The notes under the pieces are model-generated. The model did no database searches, had not been told where the DNA came from, and worked only from the letters and a program-made list of their open reading frames with translations. Source: Halomonas sp. GFAJ-1 (GTDB taxonomy: Bacteria > Pseudomonadota > Gammaproteobacteria > Pseudomonadales > Halomonadaceae). From it: DNA of 64,000 bases. The stretch spans positions 2,046,001-2,110,000 of the forward strand of contig CP016490.1 of assembly GCA_002966495.1 (NCBI GenBank). Direction: 5' to 3'. Both the position numbers and the translations under genes were made by a program. Shown here one piece after another: positions 44,073-53,737 of the stretch (position 1 is the stretch's first letter; each line of letters begins with the position of its first letter).

Positions 44073-44198
44073 TCACCATTCACCATTCACAACTCACAAC
44101 TCACAACTCACAACTCACAACTCACAACTCACAACTCACAACTCACGATTCACGATTCACGATTCACGATTCACCACTCACACCTCACGATTCACAAA
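44073..44198. repeat. Heptanucleotide array TCACNNN x18 forming the kpsT leader
   Basis: Eighteen units in perfect 7-base register start right after the stop codon of the RNase gene. The order is TCACCAT x2, TCACAAC x8, TCACGAT x4, TCACCAC, TCACACC, TCACGAT, TCACAAA. TCAC never changes; the other three bases change in blocks. The array ends 3 bp before the kpsT ATG, so it replaces any Shine-Dalgarno sequence. The same unit (TCACAAC is a rotation of ACTCACA) forms the array at 42591. Confidence 0.97.
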
Positions 44199-44201
44199 CA
44201 A

Positions 44202-45014
44202 ATGATCGAAATTCGTAATCTCTACAAGCGTTACCACAACCACCACGGTAGTGACTGGGTGCTGAAAGACATCAACCTCACCATACCCAAAGGGGTAAGC
44301 GTTGGCTTGATTGGCCCCAACGGCGCAGGTAAATCGACCCTGCTGCGCCTGATCGCTGGTATGGATACCCCCGATAGAGGAGAGGTCATACGCCACAGCC
44401 GTGTTTCATGGCCGGTGGGGCTATCGGGCGGCATGCAGAACAACATGACGGGGCGGCAGAATGTCAAGTTCGTGGCCAGGGCGCAAGGAAGTGATGTTGA
44501 AGAGGTTCAGCGAGTCATTCGGTTCGTACAGGACTTTGCAGAGATAGGTAGTTCGTTTGATGAACCGGTACGCACATACTCATCAGGCATGCGCTCAAGG
44601 CTTTCCTTTGGTCTATCGCTTGCCTTCGATTTCGATGTGTATATATCAGACGAAGCAACATCCGTAGGCGACTTGCGCTTCCGTAAGAAAGCCACATCAG
44701 CATTTAAAGAGAAGGTTGGCAAGGCCAGTATTATTATCGTTTCACACAGCGAAGGCATTTTGCGTGAATTATGCGATGCAGGAATATGGATAAACAATGG
44801 CGATGCTATCTGGTACGACAACGTGGACGATGCCATCAAGGCATACCATGACAGCATGGCGGAACAAGATGGCGATAATCAAACTCAAGGAGAGAGTGAA
44901 AGTGCGAACGAGCAAGAAGTGTTAGCTGCCAAAAAGCAAATGGAAGTGGCAAGAGCAGAATATCAAAAGCTGCGGGACCAGTACGCAGCCCTTCGTGATT
45001 CATATTTCGATTAA
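44202..45014 (+). CDS. kpsT: Capsule ABC transporter ATP-binding protein
   Basis: A 270-residue ABC ATPase. Walker A is GPNGAGKST (Lys44), the signature is YSSGMRSRLSFGL, and Walker B is VYISDEATSVGD, all typical of KpsT/CtrD/BexA. A C-terminal extension of about 50 residues is acidic and coiled-coil-like (LAAKKQMEVARAEYQKLRDQ), unlike the short end of E. coli KpsT. It powers export with KpsM. Translation starts from a leader made of heptamer repeats. Confidence 0.94.
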   Translation: MIEIRNLYKRYHNHHGSDWVLKDINLTIPKGVSVGLIGPNGAGKSTLLRLIAGMDTPDRGEVIRHSRVSWPVGLSGGMQNNMTGRQNVKFVARAQGSDVEEVQRVIRFVQDFAEIGSSFDEPVRTYSSGMRSRLSFGLSLAFDFDVYISDEATSVGDLRFRKKATSAFKEKVGKASIIIVSHSEGILRELCDAGIWINNGDAIWYDNVDDAIKAYHDSMAEQDGDNQTQGESESANEQEVLAAKKQMEVARAEYQKLRDQYAALRDSYFD

Positions 45015-45025
45015 TAGGTGAAACA

Positions 45026-48000
45026 GTGAGCAAGTTGACCAAGTTTTTTAAACATCCTGTCATGTTTTTTGAAGATGCCCAGAAAAATAAAAAGCTGAAA
45101 GAAGGCAAGCCCAAGATTTTTGTCGTGGGATTTAGTACCTGGAAAACATATCTACGCATGTATTTTTCAGAATACGATTTGGTTTTTCTACCTAAAGACA
45201 TTAAAAAAAGTCAGTTCAATTCGCAGTATCGTAAGAAAATACTTTCTCTAAAAGACTCGTGCCAAGTATTTATCTGGGGATTCAAGGCACCTGAATATAT
45301 ATTGGAGTTTTTAAGAGAAGAAAAAGTTTCAACCAAGTTTGTTGAAGATGGTTTCGTGCGCTCCGTGCAACTGGGCGCCACCAAGGCACCACCCATGTCA
45401 TTGTGCCTAGATAGTAAAACACCATATTTTGATGCTACAAGACCTTCCGAACTTGAAGATCTGCTCAATAATTTTGATTTTTCAAGCAAGCCGGAATTGA
45501 TTGTTCAAGCAAAAGAAGGGATAAAGCTGCTCCTTAAAACGGGAGTGAGTAAATACAATAACAGCAAGTCAATTAAAGTCGAAAAAATTTATGGGCCTAA
45601 AGCTAACAAGCGAATACTTGTGTTAGGTCAGGTGGAAGATGATGCTTCAATTCAATATGGTTGTGATAAAAAACTAACCAATAATGATGTGGTGCGCTTG
45701 GCCGTTGAGGAGAACCCTGGTGCACAGGTCATATATAAGCCACATCCTGATGTGTTGAATGGGCATCGCCCGTATCAGTCTGACCCATCCGATGTTGAAA
45801 ATATAGCATTGGTGCTCAAGAGAGATATTCCGCTGGCAAACGCCTTTGAAACGATTGACCATGTTTATACGATTACTTCTCTAGGTGGTTTTGAAGCACT
45901 ATTGCGTGGTATTAAAGTTACTACATTAGGTTGTCCATTTTACTCTGGTTGGGGGCTGACTGATGAAAGACAGAGCAATAGTCGTCGAAATCGTACACTT
46001 ACACTAGAGCAGTTGTTTGCAGTTTCATATTTGGTTTATCCTACGTATTATAATTCAACAACAGGTGATAGGTTAGGTTTTGATGAAGTGGTTTGGCTGA
46101 TTAATAAAAGTGCTGCTAATTCAGCGTCTGTTATTCAAGCCAAGCAGTCAGCTAAAGCTATGTCGGAAGATAAGAAAAAAATAACTTCATCCTTGATGGT
46201 AAATGTTAGTGCTGGTTCTAAAGTAAATAAGCGTGGCTTTCTTATTGGGTTTGGGATGCATAAAATTAAGTTTTATGCTGATCAAATAACAGAGTACAAT
46301 TGTTGGGCTTTAAATATGCCTGTATCAAAACAGGCAGCTTTAAGTGTAAGCCAGATCATGTCTGCGTGTTCTCCTAATGAAGGAGACGCATTCATAATCT
46401 GGGGGAAAAAAGAACCTGTAGGGCTTGAGGCACAAGCTTATTCACTTGGAATTGATGTTATACGAATCGAAGATGCGTTTATTCGGTCAATAGGCCTAGG
46501 AGGCCATCATGCTACACCATTATCATATATTTATGATAAAAGTGGCATATATTTTGATGCTAGTAAGCCATCGGAGTTGGAGCACATTCTTAGCGGTTAT
46601 GACTTTCAATCAAACACTGAGTTAATGGAAAAAGCAAGATACACCATTGATCGGATGCTTGAGAATAAAACGAGTAAATATAATTATGCTAAAGATGTGG
46701 CGATAGAAGATTTATATGGACCGAAAAATAAAAAAAGGATTTTAGTTATAGGTCAGGTAGAAGATGATGCTTCAATACAATATGGTTGTTCAAGAAAAAT
46801 AACAAATAATGATCTTGTTATCATGGCCGCACTAGAAAACCCAGACGCGCAAATAATATATAAACCTCATCCTGATGTGCTGACGGGGCTAAGAAAAAGG
46901 CTTTCTGATCCTTCTTTAGTTGAGAATGTGGCGCAAGTTCTTTATGAGCCAGTATCAATTTCAGATGCACTAAGCACTATTGACCACCTTTATACTATCA
47001 CTTCTTTAACTGGCTTTGAGGCCTTACTTCGAGGTATCCGCGTAACTACTGTTGGCTCCCCCTTTTACTCAGGCTGGGGGTTAACAGACGACCGCCAAAC
47101 TAATTCAAGGAGGCAGCGTAGGTTGACAGTAGAAGAAGTTTTTGCTGGAGCTTATATTTTATACAGCAATTACATAAACCCTTATACAAAAGAAAAGATA
47201 GATATAGTTAAAGCCCTTGACTTATTAGACTGGATGAAGACGACAAAAGTTCAGCCTATTGATAAGCAGGGTTTATATTCGAACAGTAAAGCTGTGATTG
47301 CGAAAATAAATAAACAACTGTCGGATGGTAAGGTCGAGGAAGCAAAAGATAGTGCAGATCTCGCAGTTGGAGCTTATGGGGATATTGATTCCTATTTGGC
47401 CAGAGCTAGAGTTAAAGTGTTAAGTGGAGAGCTTGGCGAGTCTGTAAAAAAAGATATTAAATTTGCGATTGAAATGACAGGCTGGAAAGACAAAAGGGCT
47501 CTTTTGCAATATGCAAAATATTTGTGGGAGTTCGAAGGCTACGATAAAGAGTTACACAAAGCAACATCTGCTTTAGCCCGTCACGACACCTTGACTGTGA
47601 ATGAAGCTAAAATGATTTGTGCGATGCTCTGTGATGGTGGGTTTTATGGTAAAGTTGAAGATCTGATTTCAAAGAATAAAATTGGTAAAAGTGGATTAGG
47701 GTATTTGTCATTAAGTGCTTATGTTGATAAAAGTGAGGACTCTTTTGCTAATGACGATAAAAAAGCGGCTGTGCTACATAAAAAAATAATTTCAGCTACT
47801 CATGGGTTTGAAAACTATATTAGAGAAAATTCCAACTCTTTTTGTATCGTTGGAAATTCTCCTATTGAAATAGGAGAATCACAAGGGACTACAATTGACA
47901 GTTATGATTATGTGATTCGTTTTAACGCTTATGACACTGGTCATCCATATTGCAAAGATTATGGTTCTAAGACTAATGTGTGGGTTCGTATGCCGAAAAA

Positions 48001-48376
48001 CATGCTAAATATGGATGCACGATCAGAAGATGATCTTGATCTTGTGATAATTAGTGGCGCTAATTGGCTCAGTCGTATGGATGATGGAGTAGAAACTTTT
48101 AAACATTTTGTCGAGACTTATAATCAAGTGGGTGTAGTGCCATTTAAAGTCTATAGCAAGCTTGTCTCTGAGCTTCATAGTCCTGCGAGTGCTGGCTTGC
48201 AAATCTTGTATTGGATTTATACTTTAATTGGACCTATTGATAAAAAACAGATCTTTGGTTTCCAATTAACAGATCAGAGTAACGGAAAAGATAGTCAATA
48301 TAACAGTAGTAAAAATAGATCGGTAAGGCATGACTGGAATAATGAAAGATCTCTTTTTGAAAAAATTGTTAAATAA
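45026..48376 (+). CDS. KpsC-like capsule synthesis protein with duplicated modules fused to a GT29 sialyltransferase-type domain
   Basis: A 1116-residue protein in three parts. Two tandem Capsule_synth (KpsC/KpsS-like) modules occupy about residues 30-375 and 400-745. Each has an ED(G/A)F(V/I)RS block, PSELE, GQVEDDASIQYGC (residues 201 and 576), IYKPHPDVL and PFYSGWGLTD. A linker (about 770-930) looks like helical repeats. The end (about 935-1116) matches GT29: CIVGNSPIEIG, YDYVIRFNAYD, and H-x4-E (HDWNNE from His1102), the VS sialylmotif. KpsC adds beta-Kdo residues to phosphatidylglycerol as the capsule linker; GT29 enzymes use CMP-sugars. No separate kpsS is visible. The start is GTG 45026 behind AGGTGA. 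The gene is strongly AT-rich. Confidence 0.85.
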   Translation: MSKLTKFFKHPVMFFEDAQKNKKLKEGKPKIFVVGFSTWKTYLRMYFSEYDLVFLPKDIKKSQFNSQYRKKILSLKDSCQVFIWGFKAPEYILEFLREEKVSTKFVEDGFVRSVQLGATKAPPMSLCLDSKTPYFDATRPSELEDLLNNFDFSSKPELIVQAKEGIKLLLKTGVSKYNNSKSIKVEKIYGPKANKRILVLGQVEDDASIQYGCDKKLTNNDVVRLAVEENPGAQVIYKPHPDVLNGHRPYQSDPSDVENIALVLKRDIPLANAFETIDHVYTITSLGGFEALLRGIKVTTLGCPFYSGWGLTDERQSNSRRNRTLTLEQLFAVSYLVYPTYYNSTTGDRLGFDEVVWLINKSAANSASVIQAKQSAKAMSEDKKKITSSLMVNVSAGSKVNKRGFLIGFGMHKIKFYADQITEYNCWALNMPVSKQAALSVSQIMSACSPNEGDAFIIWGKKEPVGLEAQAYSLGIDVIRIEDAFIRSIGLGGHHATPLSYIYDKSGIYFDASKPSELEHILSGYDFQSNTELMEKARYTIDRMLENKTSKYNYAKDVAIEDLYGPKNKKRILVIGQVEDDASIQYGCSRKITNNDLVIMAALENPDAQIIYKPHPDVLTGLRKRLSDPSLVENVAQVLYEPVSISDALSTIDHLYTITSLTGFEALLRGIRVTTVGSPFYSGWGLTDDRQTNSRRQRRLTVEEVFAGAYILYSNYINPYTKEKIDIVKALDLLDWMKTTKVQPIDKQGLYSNSKAVIAKINKQLSDGKVEEAKDSADLAVGAYGDIDSYLARARVKVLSGELGESVKKDIKFAIEMTGWKDKRALLQYAKYLWEFEGYDKELHKATSALARHDTLTVNEAKMICAMLCDGGFYGKVEDLISKNKIGKSGLGYLSLSAYVDKSEDSFANDDKKAAVLHKKIISATHGFENYIRENSNSFCIVGNSPIEIGESQGTTIDSYDYVIRFNAYDTGHPYCKDYGSKTNVWVRMPKNMLNMDARSEDDLDLVIISGANWLSRMDDGVETFKHFVETYNQVGVVPFKVYSKLVSELHSPASAGLQILYWIYTLIGPIDKKQIFGFQLTDQSNGKDSQYNSSKNRSVRHDWNNERSLFEKIVK

Positions 48377-48390
48377 ATTTGGAGATGGTT

Positions 48391-49998
48391 GTGAAAGAGT
48401 TAAAATTGCTAGATTGTACTTTGCGTGATGGTGGTTATTACAATGCCTGGGATTTTTCTGAGCAACTAATACATGAGTATTTAGATGCAATGCAATCTGC
48501 AGGTGTTGATATCGTTGAGCTAGGTCTTCGTACGCTCAAGAAGCAAGGGTTCCAAGGCCCTTGTGCGTTTACTACAGATGAGTTTTTGGAGAGCCTTACC
48601 ATCCCTTCAGGCCTTACTGTAGGTGTAATGGTTAATGGTAGCGAACTAGTTGGTGAAATTCCGCAAATTGAGGCTTTAGAACGGCTATTTCCCAATAGTG
48701 CTTCTAACTCTCCAGTAGAATTAGTGCGAATTGCCTGTCACGTTCATGAATTTACCAGTTCTTTGCCTGCAGTAATTTGGTTAAAGGATAGAGGTTATAA
48801 AGTTGGCTTTAATTTAATGCAAGTGGCTGATCGAACTGAAGATGAAGTGAAGGCCCTTGCTCGTGAAGCTAAAGCATACCCACTTGATGCACTTTATTTT
48901 GCGGATAGTATGGGCAGTATGAATCCAGATCAAACTGCAAAAATTATACAGTGGATGCGCACTGAGTGGTCTGGTCCTATGGGAATTCATACACATGATA
49001 ATTTAGGGTTGGCTTTGTCAAATACTCTGCGTGCGATTGATGAGGGTGTTACATGGCTAGATTCAACTGTTACTGGCATGGGGCGCGGTCCTGGTAATGC
49101 GCGTACTGAAGAATTAGCTATTGAGCTTGCTGAGCGGCGAGATAAGCAAGTTAGCATCGTGCCACTGATGGCCTTACTGCGTAAGCATTTCAAGCCTATG
49201 CAAGAGCATTATGGCTGGGGAACTAACCCATATTACTATTTGGCTGGGAAATATGGTATTCACCCTACATATATCCAAGAAATGTTGAGTGACGCTCGTT
49301 ATGATGAAGAAGATGTGTTGGCTGTTATTGAACACCTTCGTGTAGAGGGAGGTAAAAAATTCAGTCTTAATGCTCTTGATGCTGCACGTCATTTTTATCG
49401 TGGTGAAGCGAGAGGGAATTGGTCGCCCATAAATATTTTTAACGGTAGAGATGTACTTTTGTTAGGTTCAGGTCCAGGCGTTGGAGATCATCGTAAAGCT
49501 TTGGAGCGTTATATAGAAAAAGCTAAGCCTTTAGTAGTTGCTCTTAACACGCAAAAATGTATAGAAGCAAAGTTTGTTGATTTTCGCGTTGCTTGTCACC
49601 CTGTACGATTACTAGCTGACTGCGAAGCTCATACTAAATTACCACAGCCATTAATTACCCCATTCTCGATGCTGCCCGTTGATGTGCAAAAATCTTTAAG
49701 CGAAAAAGAAATATTAGATTATGGTTTAAAGGTTAAGGCCAATACTTTTTCATTTGACGAAAATGCATGTACTGTTCCTAGCTCTTTAGTTGTGGCTTAT
49801 GCACTTGCAGTCCTTAATAGTGGAAAAGCAAACAAAATTATGATGGCGGGCTTTGACGGTTATGGAGCTGATGATCCTCGCAGCCAAGAAATGCACCAGC
49901 TTTTTGAAGAGTATCTAGCTAATAAAGAAACAGTGCGGTTGGTGTCAATAACGCCGACTCGATATGCTCTTCATACAGAGTCTGTTTACGCACTTTAA
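48391..49998 (+). CDS. HMGL-type aldolase with an unassigned C-terminal domain
   Basis: Residues 1-~300 are an HMG-CoA lyase/DRE-TIM aldolase barrel: LDCTLRDGGYYNAWDF, IHTHDNLGLALSNTL and TGMGRGPGNARTE contain the metal ligands. Such enzymes cleave or form C-C bonds with pyruvate-like donors, as in 4-hydroxy-2-oxovalerate aldolase. Residues ~335-535 form a second domain starting VLLLGSGPGVGDHRKAL that resembles small Rossmann-like domains of surface-sugar proteins, but I cannot name it. I start at GTG 48391 because GGAG lies six bases before it. It sits between the GT29 fusion and a CMP-sugar synthetase, so it probably makes a ulosonic-acid precursor. Confidence 0.75.
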   Translation: MKELKLLDCTLRDGGYYNAWDFSEQLIHEYLDAMQSAGVDIVELGLRTLKKQGFQGPCAFTTDEFLESLTIPSGLTVGVMVNGSELVGEIPQIEALERLFPNSASNSPVELVRIACHVHEFTSSLPAVIWLKDRGYKVGFNLMQVADRTEDEVKALAREAKAYPLDALYFADSMGSMNPDQTAKIIQWMRTEWSGPMGIHTHDNLGLALSNTLRAIDEGVTWLDSTVTGMGRGPGNARTEELAIELAERRDKQVSIVPLMALLRKHFKPMQEHYGWGTNPYYYLAGKYGIHPTYIQEMLSDARYDEEDVLAVIEHLRVEGGKKFSLNALDAARHFYRGEARGNWSPINIFNGRDVLLLGSGPGVGDHRKALERYIEKAKPLVVALNTQKCIEAKFVDFRVACHPVRLLADCEAHTKLPQPLITPFSMLPVDVQKSLSEKEILDYGLKVKANTFSFDENACTVPSSLVVAYALAVLNSGKANKIMMAGFDGYGADDPRSQEMHQLFEEYLANKETVRLVSITPTRYALHTESVYAL

Positions 49999-50020
49999 AA
50001 GCCTAATGAAGGATAATATT

Positions 50021-50761
50021 ATGCGTAGTGTTGTGTTGATACCCGCACGTTTTGGTTCTACACGCTATCCAGGTAAGCCGTTAGTTAAACTTCTTGGAAA
50101 ACCTATGGTGTTATGGGTTGCTGAAATTTCGGCCCGCGCTGTAGGAAAAGAAAATGTATATGTTGCTACAGAAGATGCGCGTATTGTTAGTGTTGTCGAG
50201 GAATCAGGTTTCCAAGCAGTTTTAACGTCAGATGACGCACTGACAGGCACTGACCGACTTGCACAGGCCGCTTTACAGGTGGAGTCAGATATCTATATAA
50301 ATGTTCAAGGCGACGAACCTTTAATTGATCCTTTAGATATTTTAAAGATTCGTGAAGCAAAGCTAAACAATATGGATCATGTGATTAATGGCTTCAGTTG
50401 GGTGTCTGAAGATGAAGATCCTCATAGTGTTAATATTCCCAAAGTAATAACTACAGAAGATAACCGGCTTGTTTACATGTCCCGTTTAGCATTGCCTGGA
50501 TATAAAGATAAGAAATGTGCACCAAAAAGCTATAAAAAACAGGTTTGCATCTATGCTTTTACAAAAAAAGAGTTGCAGTTATTTAAGTCATTTGGTCGTA
50601 AGAGTGAGCTGGAGTTTAGCGAGGATATTGAGATACTGCGTTTTCTAGAAATGGGGAAAACTATTCGATTAGTAGAAACAAAGCCTGGTAGTTTAGCTGT
50701 TGATGTGCCAGAGGATGTTTATAAAGTTGAGGCTGCAATGCGCCAGGCTGGTCTGAAATGA
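50021..50761 (+). CDS. CMP-ulosonate (Kdo-like) cytidylyltransferase
   Basis: A 246-residue KdsB-family protein: IPARFGSTRYPGKPL, TDRLAQAAL, INVQGDEPLIDP and the late ELEFSEDIEILRFLEMG block. It activates a Kdo-type acid with CTP. It is clearly divergent from the KdsB half of the fusion at 53738 and is AT-rich, so it may be KpsU-like or act on a different ulosonic acid. The start ATG 50021 has AAGGA upstream; longer frames reach into the aldolase gene. The stop overlaps the next start by four bases. Confidence 0.87.
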   Translation: MRSVVLIPARFGSTRYPGKPLVKLLGKPMVLWVAEISARAVGKENVYVATEDARIVSVVEESGFQAVLTSDDALTGTDRLAQAALQVESDIYINVQGDEPLIDPLDILKIREAKLNNMDHVINGFSWVSEDEDPHSVNIPKVITTEDNRLVYMSRLALPGYKDKKCAPKSYKKQVCIYAFTKKELQLFKSFGRKSELEFSEDIEILRFLEMGKTIRLVETKPGSLAVDVPEDVYKVEAAMRQAGLK

Positions 50762-51411
50762 AACAAAGTCTATCCAAATATAAAACGTTAATTTTTGATT
50801 GCGATGGAGTTATTTTAAATTCAAATAACGTAAAGACGAATGCGTTTTATAAGGTGGCTTTGCCATATGGTGAAGTTGCTGCACAAAAGTTGGTTGACTA
50901 TCATGTGCTCAACGGTGGAGTGTCTAGGTATAAAAAATTTGAATTTTTTATAGATAGTATTGTTAAAGATTTGCAGAGTGGCCCTTCTTTAGAAGAATTG
51001 CTTACGGCATACGCGATGGAAGTGCGAGACGGATTATTAAAGTGTGAAGTTGCTCATGGACTTTCTGAGTTGAGAGCCCTGACATCTAAAGCTCGTTGGC
51101 TAGTAGTATCTGGAGGTGATCAAGAAGAGCTAAGAACAATTTTTCTCGAAAGAGGTCTACTTTCTTTCTTTGATGGTGGTGTATTTGGTAGTCCGTGTAC
51201 CAAGGAAAATATAATTGCTCGTGAAATTAAGTCTAAAAATATAGAGTTTGATGCTCTTTTCATAGGAGATAGTAGATATGATTTTGATGCATCTAGGGCT
51301 TTTGGGATAGATTTTTGTTATCTAAGTGCTTGGAGCGAATGGAGTGTTCCTGAAAAGGAATATTCTAAGTTTAAATTTTGCTACGACTCGTTAAGTAACT
51401 TCTTAGTTTAG
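50758..51411 (+). CDS. HAD-family phosphatase
   Basis: A 217-residue HAD hydrolase. Motif I is FDCDGVIL (DxD), motif II VVSGGDQEE, and motif IV GDSRYDFDASRAFG, with a helical cap at about residues 25-90. The subclass with an inserted cap differs from KdsC, which lacks one. It is coupled to the cytidylyltransferase gene by an ATGA overlap and may remove the phosphate from the aldolase product before CMP activation. Confidence 0.85.
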   Translation: MKQSLSKYKTLIFDCDGVILNSNNVKTNAFYKVALPYGEVAAQKLVDYHVLNGGVSRYKKFEFFIDSIVKDLQSGPSLEELLTAYAMEVRDGLLKCEVAHGLSELRALTSKARWLVVSGGDQEELRTIFLERGLLSFFDGGVFGSPCTKENIIAREIKSKNIEFDALFIGDSRYDFDASRAFGIDFCYLSAWSEWSVPEKEYSKFKFCYDSLSNFLV

Positions 51412-51425
51412 CCTTGAGGTTTTCT

Positions 51426-52135
51426 ATGTCAGTAAATTACAATAATGTATACGATTACTGTTTTTCTAAAGCAATAATTGCGAAAGAGAAAAAAGTTGTT
51501 ATTGAGTTTCCTGCCCGTATTTTAGGCACTAAGATAGCTACTAATATTCATATAGGCGCATACACCTATATTCGAGGCGGAGAGGTTAGGTCGTTAAAGA
51601 AAATAGGCAGGTTTTGTTCTATTGCTCCTAACCTTAGAGTTGGAGATGGTTTGCATCCGACTTCATACCTGTCCTCACATCCATTTCAATATAATGGTAA
51701 TGATTTTTCTTTTGCTTCTGAGTATAAAGAATATATAGAGTTGTCCGAGAGTTTTAATCCTCCTTTGCAAAAAAGAGCTGGAACAATTGGTAATGATGTT
51801 TGGATAGGTAGTAATGTAACAATTATGAGAGGTGTTAATGTTGGTCATGGCGCTGTAATTGGTGCTGGTGCTTTAGTGACTAAGGATGTAAAGCCATATG
51901 AAATTGTTGGGGGTGTACCATCCAAAACTATAAAGTTCCGTTTCTCTGAGGAAGTGATTGACAGGCTTTTAAAATCAAAGTGGTGGGATTACTCGTTGCC
52001 ATCACTTTCTGGTCTGGACTTTGCTTCTCCAGAAAAAGCTTTAGATGAAATCGAGAATAGAAAAGAGAAGAATTTGATGAGTCTGGCCAATAGAGATAAG
52101 TACCTTTATTTTAATGGGAGGGTTAAGTTGATAAA

Positions 52136-52139
<4 letters not shown>
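51426..52139 (+). CDS. CatB-like hexapeptide acetyltransferase
   Basis: A 237-residue left-handed beta-helix enzyme. Hexapeptide turns run from IGAYTYIRGG through IGNDVWIGSNVTIMRGVNVG and GAVIGAGALVTKDVKPYEIV to the typical end VGGVPSKTIKFRF. The HP in GLHPTSYLSSHPF is the catalytic His region of xenobiotic acetyltransferases. It probably O- or N-acetylates a capsule sugar. The start ATG 51426 follows GAGG at the right spacing. Confidence 0.9.
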
Positions 52140-53727
<1,588 letters not shown>

Positions 53728-53737
53728 GGAGTTGGCT

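Noticed and set aside
42591..44198. CRISPR array
   Set aside because: The units are 7 bp with no spacers and no cas genes; these are simple tandem repeats.
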